Both the position numbers and the translations under genes were made by a program. A stretch of 35,704 nucleotides of DNA from an uncultured Chitinophagaceae bacterium (GTDB lineage Bacteria; Bacteroidota; Bacteroidia; Chitinophagales; Chitinophagaceae): positions 1 to 35,704 of the forward strand of contig CALCEA010000049.1 in the NCBI GenBank assembly GCA_937900675.1. The letters are read 5' to 3'. The notes beneath the pieces are model-generated. The model made no database searches. It had not been told where the DNA came from and was given only the letters and a program-made list of their open reading frames with translations. Of the stretch, positions 6,695 through 13,598 are shown piece by piece; within the stretch, counting starts at the first letter, position 1, and each line of letters begins with the position of its first letter.

Positions 6695-7537
6695 ATGGAG
6701 CTTTTTCAAAATAGAAAATTGATCATTGCGACAATGCATGGTAAAGAAGCCGTCATTGCTCCTTTGATGACCAATGCATTTGGTGTGGATTGTATTACCC
6801 CCGATACTTTCAATACCGATGCCTTGGGCACTTTTACTGGCGAAATTGAAAGAACCCTTACCCCATTAGAAACACTGAGGAAAAAATGCTTAGAAGCCAT
6901 GAAGCTTCACAATATGGATTTAGGCATTGCTAATGAAGGATCTTTTGGGGCGCATCCGGCTTTGTTCTTTGTTCCTGCAGATGAAGAGTTGATGATTTTA
7001 ATAGATCAGAAAAACGATCTTGAAATTGTGGTAAAACATATTAGCACCAAAACCAATTTTTCAGGAAAGCTAATTAAGTCTGTAGAAGAGTTAAAAGATT
7101 TTGCAAATGGTGCAGGTTTCCCAGAACATGCTTTAATTATTAGAAAAGAACAATCCTCCAGTGAAGCCATATATAAGAATATTCAAGACTGGGATAGCTT
7201 ACAGCACATCTTCCAACAAATGCTAAATAATTTTGGTGGGGCTTTTGTGGAAACAGATATGCGGGCTATGAATAACCCTACCAGAATGCAAGTGATTAAA
7301 GAAGCTACTGAAAAATTAATTGCAAAAATTCAATCTACCTGCCCTCAATGCGATTGTCCAGGATTTGATATCAAGGAATTCAAAGAAGGCCTTCCCTGTG
7401 AATGGTGTAATAGACCTACTAAATCTATTTTATCTGTGATTTATAGGTGTAATAAATGCGAATTTCAAAAAGAAGAATGGTATCCCAAGCAAAAAGAAAA
7501 AGAAGATCCACAATATTGCCAATACTGTAATCCATAA
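6695..7537 (+). CDS. DUF6671-family protein with C-terminal zinc ribbons
   Basis: 280 residues from the ATG at 6695 (MELFQNRKLIIATMHGKEA). An in-frame ATG at 6662 inside the TolC gene is less likely. The N-terminal 200 residues match my recollection of DUF6671: ATMHGKEAVIAPL, LGTFTGEIERT, NEGSFGAHPALFFVPADEE and ETDMRAMNNPTRM. The C-terminal 65 residues hold nine cysteines (216, 219, 221, 235, 238, 252, 255, 275, 278), mostly in CxxC pairs, consistent with one or two zinc ribbons. No enzymatic role is established to my knowledge. The conserved acidic and histidine residues suggest a metal- or nucleotide-binding cytosolic protein. It sits between the exporter genes and a Sua5-type gene in the same direction, with short gaps. 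Confidence 0.85.
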   Translation: MELFQNRKLIIATMHGKEAVIAPLMTNAFGVDCITPDTFNTDALGTFTGEIERTLTPLETLRKKCLEAMKLHNMDLGIANEGSFGAHPALFFVPADEELMILIDQKNDLEIVVKHISTKTNFSGKLIKSVEELKDFANGAGFPEHALIIRKEQSSSEAIYKNIQDWDSLQHIFQQMLNNFGGAFVETDMRAMNNPTRMQVIKEATEKLIAKIQSTCPQCDCPGFDIKEFKEGLPCEWCNRPTKSILSVIYRCNKCEFQKEEWYPKQKEKEDPQYCQYCNP

Positions 7538-7546
7538 AACAGCACC

Positions 7547-8464
7547 ATGATCACCCACTCTATTCAAAACATAATTGATGTTCTAAAAAAAGGAGACATT
7601 GCAGGTATTCCTACCGAAACCGTCTATGGATTAGGTGCTAATGGATTAGACGAAAAAGCAGTGCAGAAAATTTTTACAGTAAAAGGAAGACCTAATAAAA
7701 ATCCTTTGATATTACACACGCATTCTTTAGAAGAGGTAAAAAAGTTGGTTCAAAAGATTTCTCCCTTAGCTAAAAAACTAGCAGATCATTATTGGCCTGG
7801 GCCATTAACCATTCTTTTTGAAAAGTCTTCCTTAGTAAGTGATTTAATCACAGCAGGCTCATCTAAAGTGGCTATAAGAATTCCAAGTCATCCTATGTTC
7901 TTGGAAATTTTAAAATCGGTGGACTTCCCTATTGCAGCGCCAAGTGCAAACCCTTATCAAAGTATCTCCCCCACCACGGCCCAACAAGTGGATGATTACT
8001 TTAAAGAAAAAGTACCCTTTGTTTTAGACGGCGGCCAATGCGATTCTGGCTTGGAATCAACCATTATAGGTATTGAAAAGAATACCATCATTATTTACAG
8101 ACTGGGTGGAATCACAATAGAGTCACTTAAAAAATTCCATCCCAAAGTAGCGCTCTTCAAAAAAGAAAACACCATGGTAGTAACCAGTGGCATGGATTTA
8201 AAACACTATGCACCCAAAACAAAACTTCTGGTCGTAGATAATATCAAAGATTATAAAAAGAATCATGCCAATTTAAATATTGGAGTACTAGCATTCAAAG
8301 AAAAAGACAACAAATCCATCGCCAAAGAATTCTACCACCGCTTATACCAATTAGATCAACAAAACTTTGACCTAATCATCACCACCAAGTTCAAAAACAT
8401 AGGAATTGGCAAAGCCCTGAATGATAAGCTCCAAAGAGCCAGTTATACTGAAGGAGAATCTTAA
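7547..8464 (+). CDS. L-threonylcarbamoyladenylate synthase (Sua5/YrdC/YciO family)
   Basis: 305 residues: a YrdC-type catalytic domain (about 1-185) with a Sua5-like C-terminal extension. Seen motifs are GIPTETVYGLGANG near the N-terminus, KGRPNKNPL, the substrate pocket PIAAPSANPYQSISPTTA, and GLESTIIG. The family makes threonylcarbamoyl-AMP from threonine, bicarbonate and ATP, the first step of t6A37 tRNA modification. The length fits Sua5 better than the short TsaC form. It is the last gene of the rightward tetR-exporter run, nine bases after DUF6671. Its stop overlaps that of the convergent MFS gene by four bases. Confidence 0.92.
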   Translation: MITHSIQNIIDVLKKGDIAGIPTETVYGLGANGLDEKAVQKIFTVKGRPNKNPLILHTHSLEEVKKLVQKISPLAKKLADHYWPGPLTILFEKSSLVSDLITAGSSKVAIRIPSHPMFLEILKSVDFPIAAPSANPYQSISPTTAQQVDDYFKEKVPFVLDGGQCDSGLESTIIGIEKNTIIIYRLGGITIESLKKFHPKVALFKKENTMVVTSGMDLKHYAPKTKLLVVDNIKDYKKNHANLNIGVLAFKEKDNKSIAKEFYHRLYQLDQQNFDLIITTKFKNIGIGKALNDKLQRASYTEGES

Positions 8465-9015
8465 TAACGCTTCTCTTTTAACAAAGATGCTTGAATGATG
8501 GTTGCAATAAGTTGTATACAACCCATGGTAATAAATAAAGCATTGAATGAAACATAACTTGCAATCAATCCTCCAATAGCAATGGCTATTCCAGAAACAA
8601 AATGCGTATGACCATTGGCTATACTCCAATGAAAACTATTTTCATTGTCTTCTAAATGTGATGCAAATAAAGAATCCCAAATGGGTGTACTTACAGCCTC
8701 TGCAATACCCAAACCTATCTGAAGAAAGAGTAACTGCTGAGTATTATGAACAAACAAATAGCAAAAAGTGAGGATGGTGTTTAAAGCATAACCGCCCACC
8801 ATGATTTCTTTCTTATAAGAGGAGTTATTAAATAGCTTTCCAAGAATTACATAAAATAATCCAGTAGCAATTAAGTAGGCAGCCCAAGCCCAAGTAATTT
8901 CCAATAAGTCACCTCCAATCTTTTCAGAAAATACAGCAAATAATGGGCCGAATAAGCCTTCTCCAAAATACCATAAACTGGAAGCAATTAATAAAACCTT
9001 AGTTACTTTTTTCAT
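8461..9015 (-). CDS. Half-length MFS-type membrane protein
   Basis: 184 residues with about six hydrophobic helices, half of the 12 expected for a major facilitator. The N-terminus (LWYFGEGLFGPLFAVF) and the stretch GIAEAVSTPIWDSLFASHLE resemble MFS helix 1 and helices 4-5. No second half is present downstream, where the convergent Sua5 gene begins, and the ORF is intact with ordinary codon use. It may work as a dimer of six-helix units, or be a stable truncation. It starts one base before the end of the beta-barrel gene on the same strand, so the two are probably cotranscribed. Confidence 0.75.
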   Translation of the reverse strand: MKKVTKVLLIASSLWYFGEGLFGPLFAVFSEKIGGDLLEITWAWAAYLIATGLFYVILGKLFNNSSYKKEIMVGGYALNTILTFCYLFVHNTQQLLFLQIGLGIAEAVSTPIWDSLFASHLEDNENSFHWSIANGHTHFVSGIAIAIGGLIASYVSFNALFITMGCIQLIATIIQASLLKEKRY

Positions 9016-9016
9016 A

Positions 9017-9916
9017 CTAGAATTTTATAAAAACTCCAGCCTGCAAATACCATCGATTCTTCAAATTTCTTTCAGAATAAGGCGTAGAGTTAATGGTGTT
9101 GATGATTTTATTAGTAGCAATATTCTTTATAGTAGTGGTTGTAGTTATGGCATTATAAGGAATTGTATAAGCAGGATATATATTTAATCCAAAATATTTA
9201 TTCTCATAGCTTATAGGCAAGGATAATTCCAATGACATAAACCTTACTCCCTGTTGATTTGTTTTTGTAGTGGATAGAACATTTACCACTGGCGGATTTT
9301 TTAAGGCTTGATTTTTAGGCCTCAATCTTCTTGTAACTTCGCTTTCATAAAAGTTTAAACTACTAAAATTACCATAGAGTCCGGGGGTAAAACTAATTTT
9401 AGAATCATCTTTTTCGGAACTAAAACTCTTTTCAAAACCAAGATTATATTGAATATCTGCTTTGCTTGCAAAAAAGACATCGAGAGTATTACTTAGCTCA
9501 ACAAATCCGGCATCATAACTTAAAGTACCACCAAAATCAGAACTAATATTTCCATTCAACAAAGCTGACTGACTTGAATAAAAGAATTTGGTTCCATATA
9601 CAGAACCCGACCATTTTTTATCGATATCAAATTCATACCCAAGATCTAACTGAAAAAAGTCAAATCTTTTCTCTCCTTCCGTTAACAAATAGTCGGCTCC
9701 AAAATTGACATAAATTCCATTAGCAAAATTAACGGAAGCAGTGGTAATTTGATAGGGATACTTAATACTATCCACTCTACCATTGTATACATAATCACTT
9801 AGGTAATCCAACTGGATTTTAAAAGTGGTGGTTTTGGGCTTAACAGCTTCTTGCGCAGATAATTGGCCGTAAAAGCAACTCAAAAAACAATAAGCAAGCA
9901 ATACTTTATACTTCAT
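9017..9916 (-). CDS. Putative outer-membrane beta-barrel protein
   Basis: 299 residues. A signal peptide of about 21 residues (MKYKVLLAYCFLSCFYGQLSA) is followed by QEAV. The mature part alternates aromatic and small residues in strand-like segments such as GIYVNFGADYLL, LGYEFDIDKKWSGSVYGTKFFY and KYFGLNIYPAYTIPY. It ends with WYLQAGVFIKF, a terminal strand closing on phenylalanine as seen in outer-membrane barrels. I cannot place it in a named family. It resembles MetA-pathway or MipA-like barrel hypotheticals only in general form. It lies directly upstream of the half-MFS gene, hinting at a shared transport role. Confidence 0.7.
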   Translation of the reverse strand: MKYKVLLAYCFLSCFYGQLSAQEAVKPKTTTFKIQLDYLSDYVYNGRVDSIKYPYQITTASVNFANGIYVNFGADYLLTEGEKRFDFFQLDLGYEFDIDKKWSGSVYGTKFFYSSQSALLNGNISSDFGGTLSYDAGFVELSNTLDVFFASKADIQYNLGFEKSFSSEKDDSKISFTPGLYGNFSSLNFYESEVTRRLRPKNQALKNPPVVNVLSTTKTNQQGVRFMSLELSLPISYENKYFGLNIYPAYTIPYNAITTTTTIKNIATNKIINTINSTPYSERNLKNRWYLQAGVFIKF

Positions 9917-9960
9917 TAGCTAATGTGTAAGTGGTTTAGACAAGCTGAAGCTACAAAAGT

Positions 9961-10347
9961 TTAAAGAAATCTCCCTTTTTCTTCTTCCTTAGGCACCATG
10001 CATTGATCTTGTTTGCCAAAGATGGCATAGCGATTGGCTGCTATGAACTTATAGATTGCATTTCTAAGAAACCTTGGAACAATAATGGTGTATTTAAATA
10101 AACTTGGCCAACCGGTTAATAATTTGGCAATTTCAATCACCGCATCAGATTTTTCATACACTAATCTGTCTTTAATAAAAATTACTGAGCTCGCACTGGT
10201 TGAAATTTTATAATCACTAAGCAACTTTTCCCCCGCTTCTGATTGCTGTGCGGCAAAATGTATTTGAGCTGAGGGGTCGTGGCGAATAATAATTTGTATT
10301 ATTCGGTTACAAAAATTACAAACCCCATCAAATACAATAATATTCAT
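9961..10347 (-). CDS. DCC-family thiol-disulfide oxidoreductase (DUF393)
   Basis: 128 residues from the ATG at 10347 (MNIIVFDGVCNFCNRIIQ). A start seven codons earlier would overlap the DUF3050 gene by 20 bases. The family signature is the N-terminal FDGVCNFC, with C10 and C13 forming the CxxC of the DCC group. HFAAQQSEAG and the C-terminal region FLRNAIYKFIAANRY also fit. These are small, probably cytosolic, thioredoxin-like proteins, often near photolyase or stress genes. The gene starts one base after the DUF3050 stop, so the two are almost certainly cotranscribed. Confidence 0.9.
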   Translation of the reverse strand: MNIIVFDGVCNFCNRIIQIIIRHDPSAQIHFAAQQSEAGEKLLSDYKISTSASSVIFIKDRLVYEKSDAVIEIAKLLTGWPSLFKYTIIVPRFLRNAIYKFIAANRYAIFGKQDQCMVPKEEEKGRFL

Positions 10348-10348
10348 C

Positions 10349-11110
10349 TTAGTTTTCAATAATCGCATCCCATAACAGAGATCTTACTTGAAGTGCTTTC
10401 AGTGAAGCATTGCTAGCTTCTTCCCATTTTTGTTCGTCTGTACCACAAAGCTCTGCCACCATTTCTAAAGCTAGTTGACTATGGTGTCCTCCATCCACTT
10501 CAATATGTCTTTCAATGTAATACTTAAAGGTAGATACCTTATCTGGATGATCTGCATAAATTTTATGCAAGATTTCAGTAAACATATCAGGTATTAAATC
10601 TTCTCTTCCAAAAGTAAACACAGCAGCTTTTACATGCAAAGGAGCATGCTGCGCAATTTCAAATGTATAAGCCAAGAAATCTTTTGCTTTTTGAGGAAGC
10701 GGAGCTTCTTGAATAGCCGCATCAATGGTTTTACCTTTTGCAATCTCTTGCATTAATACATCTATTAAATGAGTAGATGCTCCCATTTGTTTCATCGCTT
10801 TTAAATACAATTCAAAATGGCTAATTCTTTGATCATGCTCATCCACATCAGACTCTTCACCTAATACAATTTCGTTAATCAAATAACGAGTATTCGCCGA
10901 ACCCACTGGCACCCAAGGCAACTGAACAGAAGTCAAACCTATTTGAAGTGATTTTAATAAGCTCATAAAATCCCAAACCGCGAATACATGGTATTGGGTA
11001 AACTTTTGCAAACCCTCTAAATTATTGATCTTGGTATATACTGGATGCGCTAATAAATGCACTCTTGCAGCTTCAATATTTGCTTTTAGTTTTTCTATTG
11101 GGTTTTGCAT
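10349..11110 (-). CDS. DUF3050-family protein, heme-oxygenase-like fold
   Basis: 253 residues, nearly all helical. It matches the DUF3050 pattern as I recall it: YHVFAVWDFMSLLKSLQ at 40-56, VPVGSANTRYLINEIVLGEESD, and RHIEVDGGHHSQLALEM at 201-217. The DUF3050 fold is related to heme oxygenase and TenA. I see E91-x6-H98, E151 and H202-x3-D206-x2-H209. These spacings match the ligand pattern E-x6-H, E, H-x3-D-x2-H known from heme-oxygenase-like di-metal oxidases such as CADD. This suggests a metal-dependent oxidase rather than a heme enzyme, but it is inference. It is cotranscribed with a DCC oxidoreductase one base downstream. A divergent 95-base gap separates it from alkB. Confidence 0.85.
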   Translation of the reverse strand: MQNPIEKLKANIEAARVHLLAHPVYTKINNLEGLQKFTQYHVFAVWDFMSLLKSLQIGLTSVQLPWVPVGSANTRYLINEIVLGEESDVDEHDQRISHFELYLKAMKQMGASTHLIDVLMQEIAKGKTIDAAIQEAPLPQKAKDFLAYTFEIAQHAPLHVKAAVFTFGREDLIPDMFTEILHKIYADHPDKVSTFKYYIERHIEVDGGHHSQLALEMVAELCGTDEQKWEEASNASLKALQVRSLLWDAIIEN

Positions 11111-11205
11111 AATTTCAGTTTAAATATCAACAAAATAGAAACCTATTTGTTGTAAGATTTGCAAAGGAACTACAAAAATTTGCAGCAATAAACGAATTAT
11201 TAATA

Positions 11206-11796
11206 ATGCATTCAGATTTTCCAAATATCATAAACAAAGACGGCATAGCTGTTTACTATGGATGCATCCTAAATGCGGAAACATTACCTGCCATTTATAC
11301 CAACTTATTCAACAAAATCGCTTGGCAGAAAGATCAAATAATCATGTTCGGGAAACCCATCACCACCAAGCGTAAAGTGGCTTTTTACGCAGATAACCAT
11401 ATTGACTATACCTATTCCAGCGTAAAGAAGAAAGGACTTACATGGACTCCAGAACTGCTTGAAATAAAAAACCTCATTGAATCTCATACAGGGGCTAATT
11501 ACAATGCCTGTTTATTGAATTTATACCATACTGGAGAAGAAGGCATGGGCTGGCATAGTGATGATGAAAAAGAAATAATAGTGAATAGTTCTATTGCTTC
11601 TTTAAGCATTGGGGCTGAAAGAAAATTTGCTTTCAAGCATAAAGCCACCAAAGAAACAGTTTCAGTAATGCTAGAAAATGGATCACTTTTGGAAATGAAA
11701 GGAAGCATTCAACAAAACTGGTGGCATAGTTTGCCTAAAACCAAAAAAGTAGGTGCCCCCAGAATTAATCTCACTTTTAGACAGATGCAATCATGA
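11206..11796 (+). CDS. alkB: AlkB-like 2-oxoglutarate/Fe(II) dioxygenase
   Basis: 196 residues. The iron-binding facial triad is visible as H117, D119 and H174 (WHSDDE and NWWHSLP), and R186 and R192 (APRINLTFRQ) would bind 2-oxoglutarate. NLYHTGEEGMGWHSDDE and the upstream TTKRKVAFYAD resemble the ALKBH2/3-type branch. The enzyme removes methyl and other alkyl groups oxidatively from 1-methyladenine and 3-methylcytosine in DNA or RNA. Its stop codon overlaps the DUF2256 start (ATGA), so the two are translationally coupled. It diverges from the DUF3050-DCC pair. Confidence 0.93.
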   Translation: MHSDFPNIINKDGIAVYYGCILNAETLPAIYTNLFNKIAWQKDQIIMFGKPITTKRKVAFYADNHIDYTYSSVKKKGLTWTPELLEIKNLIESHTGANYNACLLNLYHTGEEGMGWHSDDEKEIIVNSSIASLSIGAERKFAFKHKATKETVSVMLENGSLLEMKGSIQQNWWHSLPKTKKVGAPRINLTFRQMQS

Positions 11797-11948
11797 AAAA
11801 TTCAAAAAACAAAGTAGTGAAAAAAGGAGATCTGCCTAGCAAAATTTGCTTAAACTGTCAAAGGCCCTTTACTTGGAGAAAAAAATGGGAAAGAGATTGG
11901 GAAGAAGTAAAATATTGCAGCGACGCTTGTAAGAAGAAAAAGTTTTAG
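11793..11948 (+). CDS. DUF2256-family small zinc-finger-like protein
   Basis: 51 residues beginning at the ATG that overlaps the alkB stop. The sequence LPSKICLNCQRPFTWRKKW and then VKYCSDACKKK carries C19-x2-C22 and C42-x3-C46 around an aromatic and basic core, the DUF2256 pattern. These small proteins are often found beside cryptochrome/photolyase genes; their biochemical role is not known. Its TAG stop (11946-11948) shares two bases with the stop of the convergent TIGR03643 gene. The protein is intact and of normal family length. Confidence 0.9.
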   Translation: MKNSKNKVVKKGDLPSKICLNCQRPFTWRKKWERDWEEVKYCSDACKKKKF

Positions 11949-12214
11949 CGCTTACTGATCTTATTCAAAGAAATGGTTTTTTGTCTTGAGCATTTAAAAC
12001 GCTTGATATCTGCACTTCTTTTAATCAAATGTTTTTGACTCACTCCGCTATTCACTCTTTTACGCCATAAATTAAAACTACTTCGTTTTAATTCAGTGCG
12101 CATGATCTTAATAGTTTCGGCTTCTGAAATACCAAACTGAAAGGTAATAGCTTCAAAAGGAGTTCTATCCTCCCAAGCCATTTCTATAATTCTATCTATG
12201 TCTACTCTTTCCAT
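11945..12214 (-). CDS. TIGR03643-family small protein
   Basis: 89 residues. The N-terminal part, DRIIEMAWEDRTPFEAITFQFG then SEAETIKIMRTELKRSSF, is the family core, a helix-turn-helix-like segment followed by NLWRKRV. The rest is lysine- and arginine-rich, which suggests nucleic-acid contact. The family usually occurs near DUF2256, photolyase and related light-response genes; function is unestablished. Its start overlaps the end of the SOUL gene by 13 bases, so it is probably coupled to it. Its stop overlaps that of DUF2256 on the other strand. Confidence 0.85.
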   Translation of the reverse strand: MERVDIDRIIEMAWEDRTPFEAITFQFGISEAETIKIMRTELKRSSFNLWRKRVNSGVSQKHLIKRSADIKRFKCSRQKTISLNKISKR

Positions 12215-12795
12215 TCTATAGGGATGATAACTTCGTTGGTTCTGCCAACAAATTGAAATGGCGCATTATATCCTAAAAAATTGTACCCACCTTTTTCTTC
12301 TATCTTTCGCTCTTTTAACATTGCAGATAATTGCTCGTAATGCATTTTTATTTTCTCATCTGAGGCATAACCACCAAAACTAATTACTGCAACATATTCT
12401 GGATTGGATTGCTTGATTTCAATTTGAGGATCATTAGGTGTAGGCAATGCTTTGTCATTGTATTTTTTAGGCATCACAAAACTCATGCTTGAACCCTTTT
12501 CTGTAATATTCATTCTTACAGGAGCTGTCATAGAAATGCTCTCTTTTTGTTGATTGCCTCCAAAAATATACTTAGCTAGTTTATTGAAACCCGAACTAGC
12601 CACCGATTTATAGTTTGTACCCTTAGAATACACTGTAGCCATGGTAGCTGAAGGATAATACCTGATTTCAAAACCCGCCTCCTTTTTCACCAAACGATAC
12701 GCTTGCCTCTCTGTCTTGAATGAACTGATGGTTTTAAATGACTGGAACACAATGTAAATTCCGGCTAAAATAAGGGATATGTAGAGCGCTTTCAT
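12202..12795 (-). CDS. SOUL heme-binding family protein
   Basis: 197 residues. An N-terminal hydrophobic stretch (LYISLILAGIYIVFQSF, 4-20) is a signal anchor, placing the domain outside the cytoplasm. The SOUL domain follows: FEIRYYPSATMATV, GFNKLAKYIFGGN, SISMTAPVRM and, near the end, GYNAPFQFVGRTNEVIIPIEW. SOUL/HBP proteins bind heme or other tetrapyrroles; the bacterial role is unclear. The next gene, TIGR03643, overlaps its 3' end by 13 bases. The SRAP gene diverges from it after 60 bases. Confidence 0.9.
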   Translation of the reverse strand: MKALYISLILAGIYIVFQSFKTISSFKTERQAYRLVKKEAGFEIRYYPSATMATVYSKGTNYKSVASSGFNKLAKYIFGGNQQKESISMTAPVRMNITEKGSSMSFVMPKKYNDKALPTPNDPQIEIKQSNPEYVAVISFGGYASDEKIKMHYEQLSAMLKERKIEEKGGYNFLGYNAPFQFVGRTNEVIIPIEWKE

Positions 12796-12843
12796 ACACT
12801 ATATAACAAATCACCAAGCCAATGGTTCATGCCGAATAATACT

Positions 12844-12851
12844 TAATTTTG
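12844..12851 (+). promoter_or_regulatory. Putative -7 element directly before the SRAP gene
   Basis: TAATTTTG matches TAnnTTTG exactly, but it ends four bases before the ATG. If it is used, the mRNA would be leaderless or nearly so. The catalytic Cys2 of SRAP fixes this start codon. No convincing -33 box is present. Confidence 0.35.
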
Positions 12852-12855
12852 GGCC

Positions 12856-13575
12856 ATGTGTTATGTAATTGGCGTTAAGGTACCTAAGAAACAAACCATC
12901 AAAGTGGGTGATGCCCCCATTGAATTGGACCCCATTGATATTCCCGTTCAATCTGGATTCTCTTATAACCAATGGCCGGTAATTTACAAGGAAGAAAACA
13001 CCATTCGACCAGGACTAATGCACTGGGAATTGATTCCCAATTGGACTCGTAATCAAAAAGAACTATTGGAGTCCCGAAAAAAATACACTACCCTCAATAT
13101 TAAATCAGAAGGGATTTTTACCAATAAGGTCGCTCAAGCTGTGGTGCATACCAATAGATGTTTAGTACTAGCTTCTCATTTTTTTGAATGGCAGGAAGTA
13201 GAAAAACAAAAATACCCTCATTGTATTCAAATAGAAAATACGCCTTATTTTTATATAGCCGGTGTTTGGAATACTTGGACCGATTATAGTAGTGGGGAAA
13301 CCAAAAATAGTTTTGGCATCATTACAACAGAAGCCAATAGTTTAATGAGCAAGATTCACAATGTGAAAAAGAGAATGCCCACTATTTTAGATGATGAAAA
13401 AGCAAATAGATGGATCAATGAGCATTTAACAGAAAAACAAATTCAAGAAATTGCCTCTTACCAATACCCTGCAGAAAAAATGAAAGCACATACAGTGGCT
13501 AAAAATTTTCAGCAAGCAGACAACCCTACAGAGCAAGTAAACTATACCATCTTCACGCCGCAGACCTTATTTTAA
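12856..13575 (+). CDS. SOS response-associated peptidase (SRAP, HMCES/YedK family)
   Basis: 239 residues. Cys2 follows the initiator Met (MCYVIG) and is the residue that forms a thiazolidine link to abasic sites in single-stranded DNA. Other active-site residues are N81 (TTLNIKSEG), E111 (SHFFEWQ) and H168 near KKRMP. The protein protects abasic sites at stalled forks and cuts its own Met1 to expose Cys2. Length and motifs agree with the family. It stands beside AlkB, DUF2256, TIGR03643 and SOUL, supporting a DNA-damage context. The convergent beta-CASP gene ends 23 bases downstream. Confidence 0.94.
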   Translation: MCYVIGVKVPKKQTIKVGDAPIELDPIDIPVQSGFSYNQWPVIYKEENTIRPGLMHWELIPNWTRNQKELLESRKKYTTLNIKSEGIFTNKVAQAVVHTNRCLVLASHFFEWQEVEKQKYPHCIQIENTPYFYIAGVWNTWTDYSSGETKNSFGIITTEANSLMSKIHNVKKRMPTILDDEKANRWINEHLTEKQIQEIASYQYPAEKMKAHTVAKNFQQADNPTEQVNYTIFTPQTLF

Positions 13576-13598
13576 AATCTCTTAAAAGATTGTACAAT

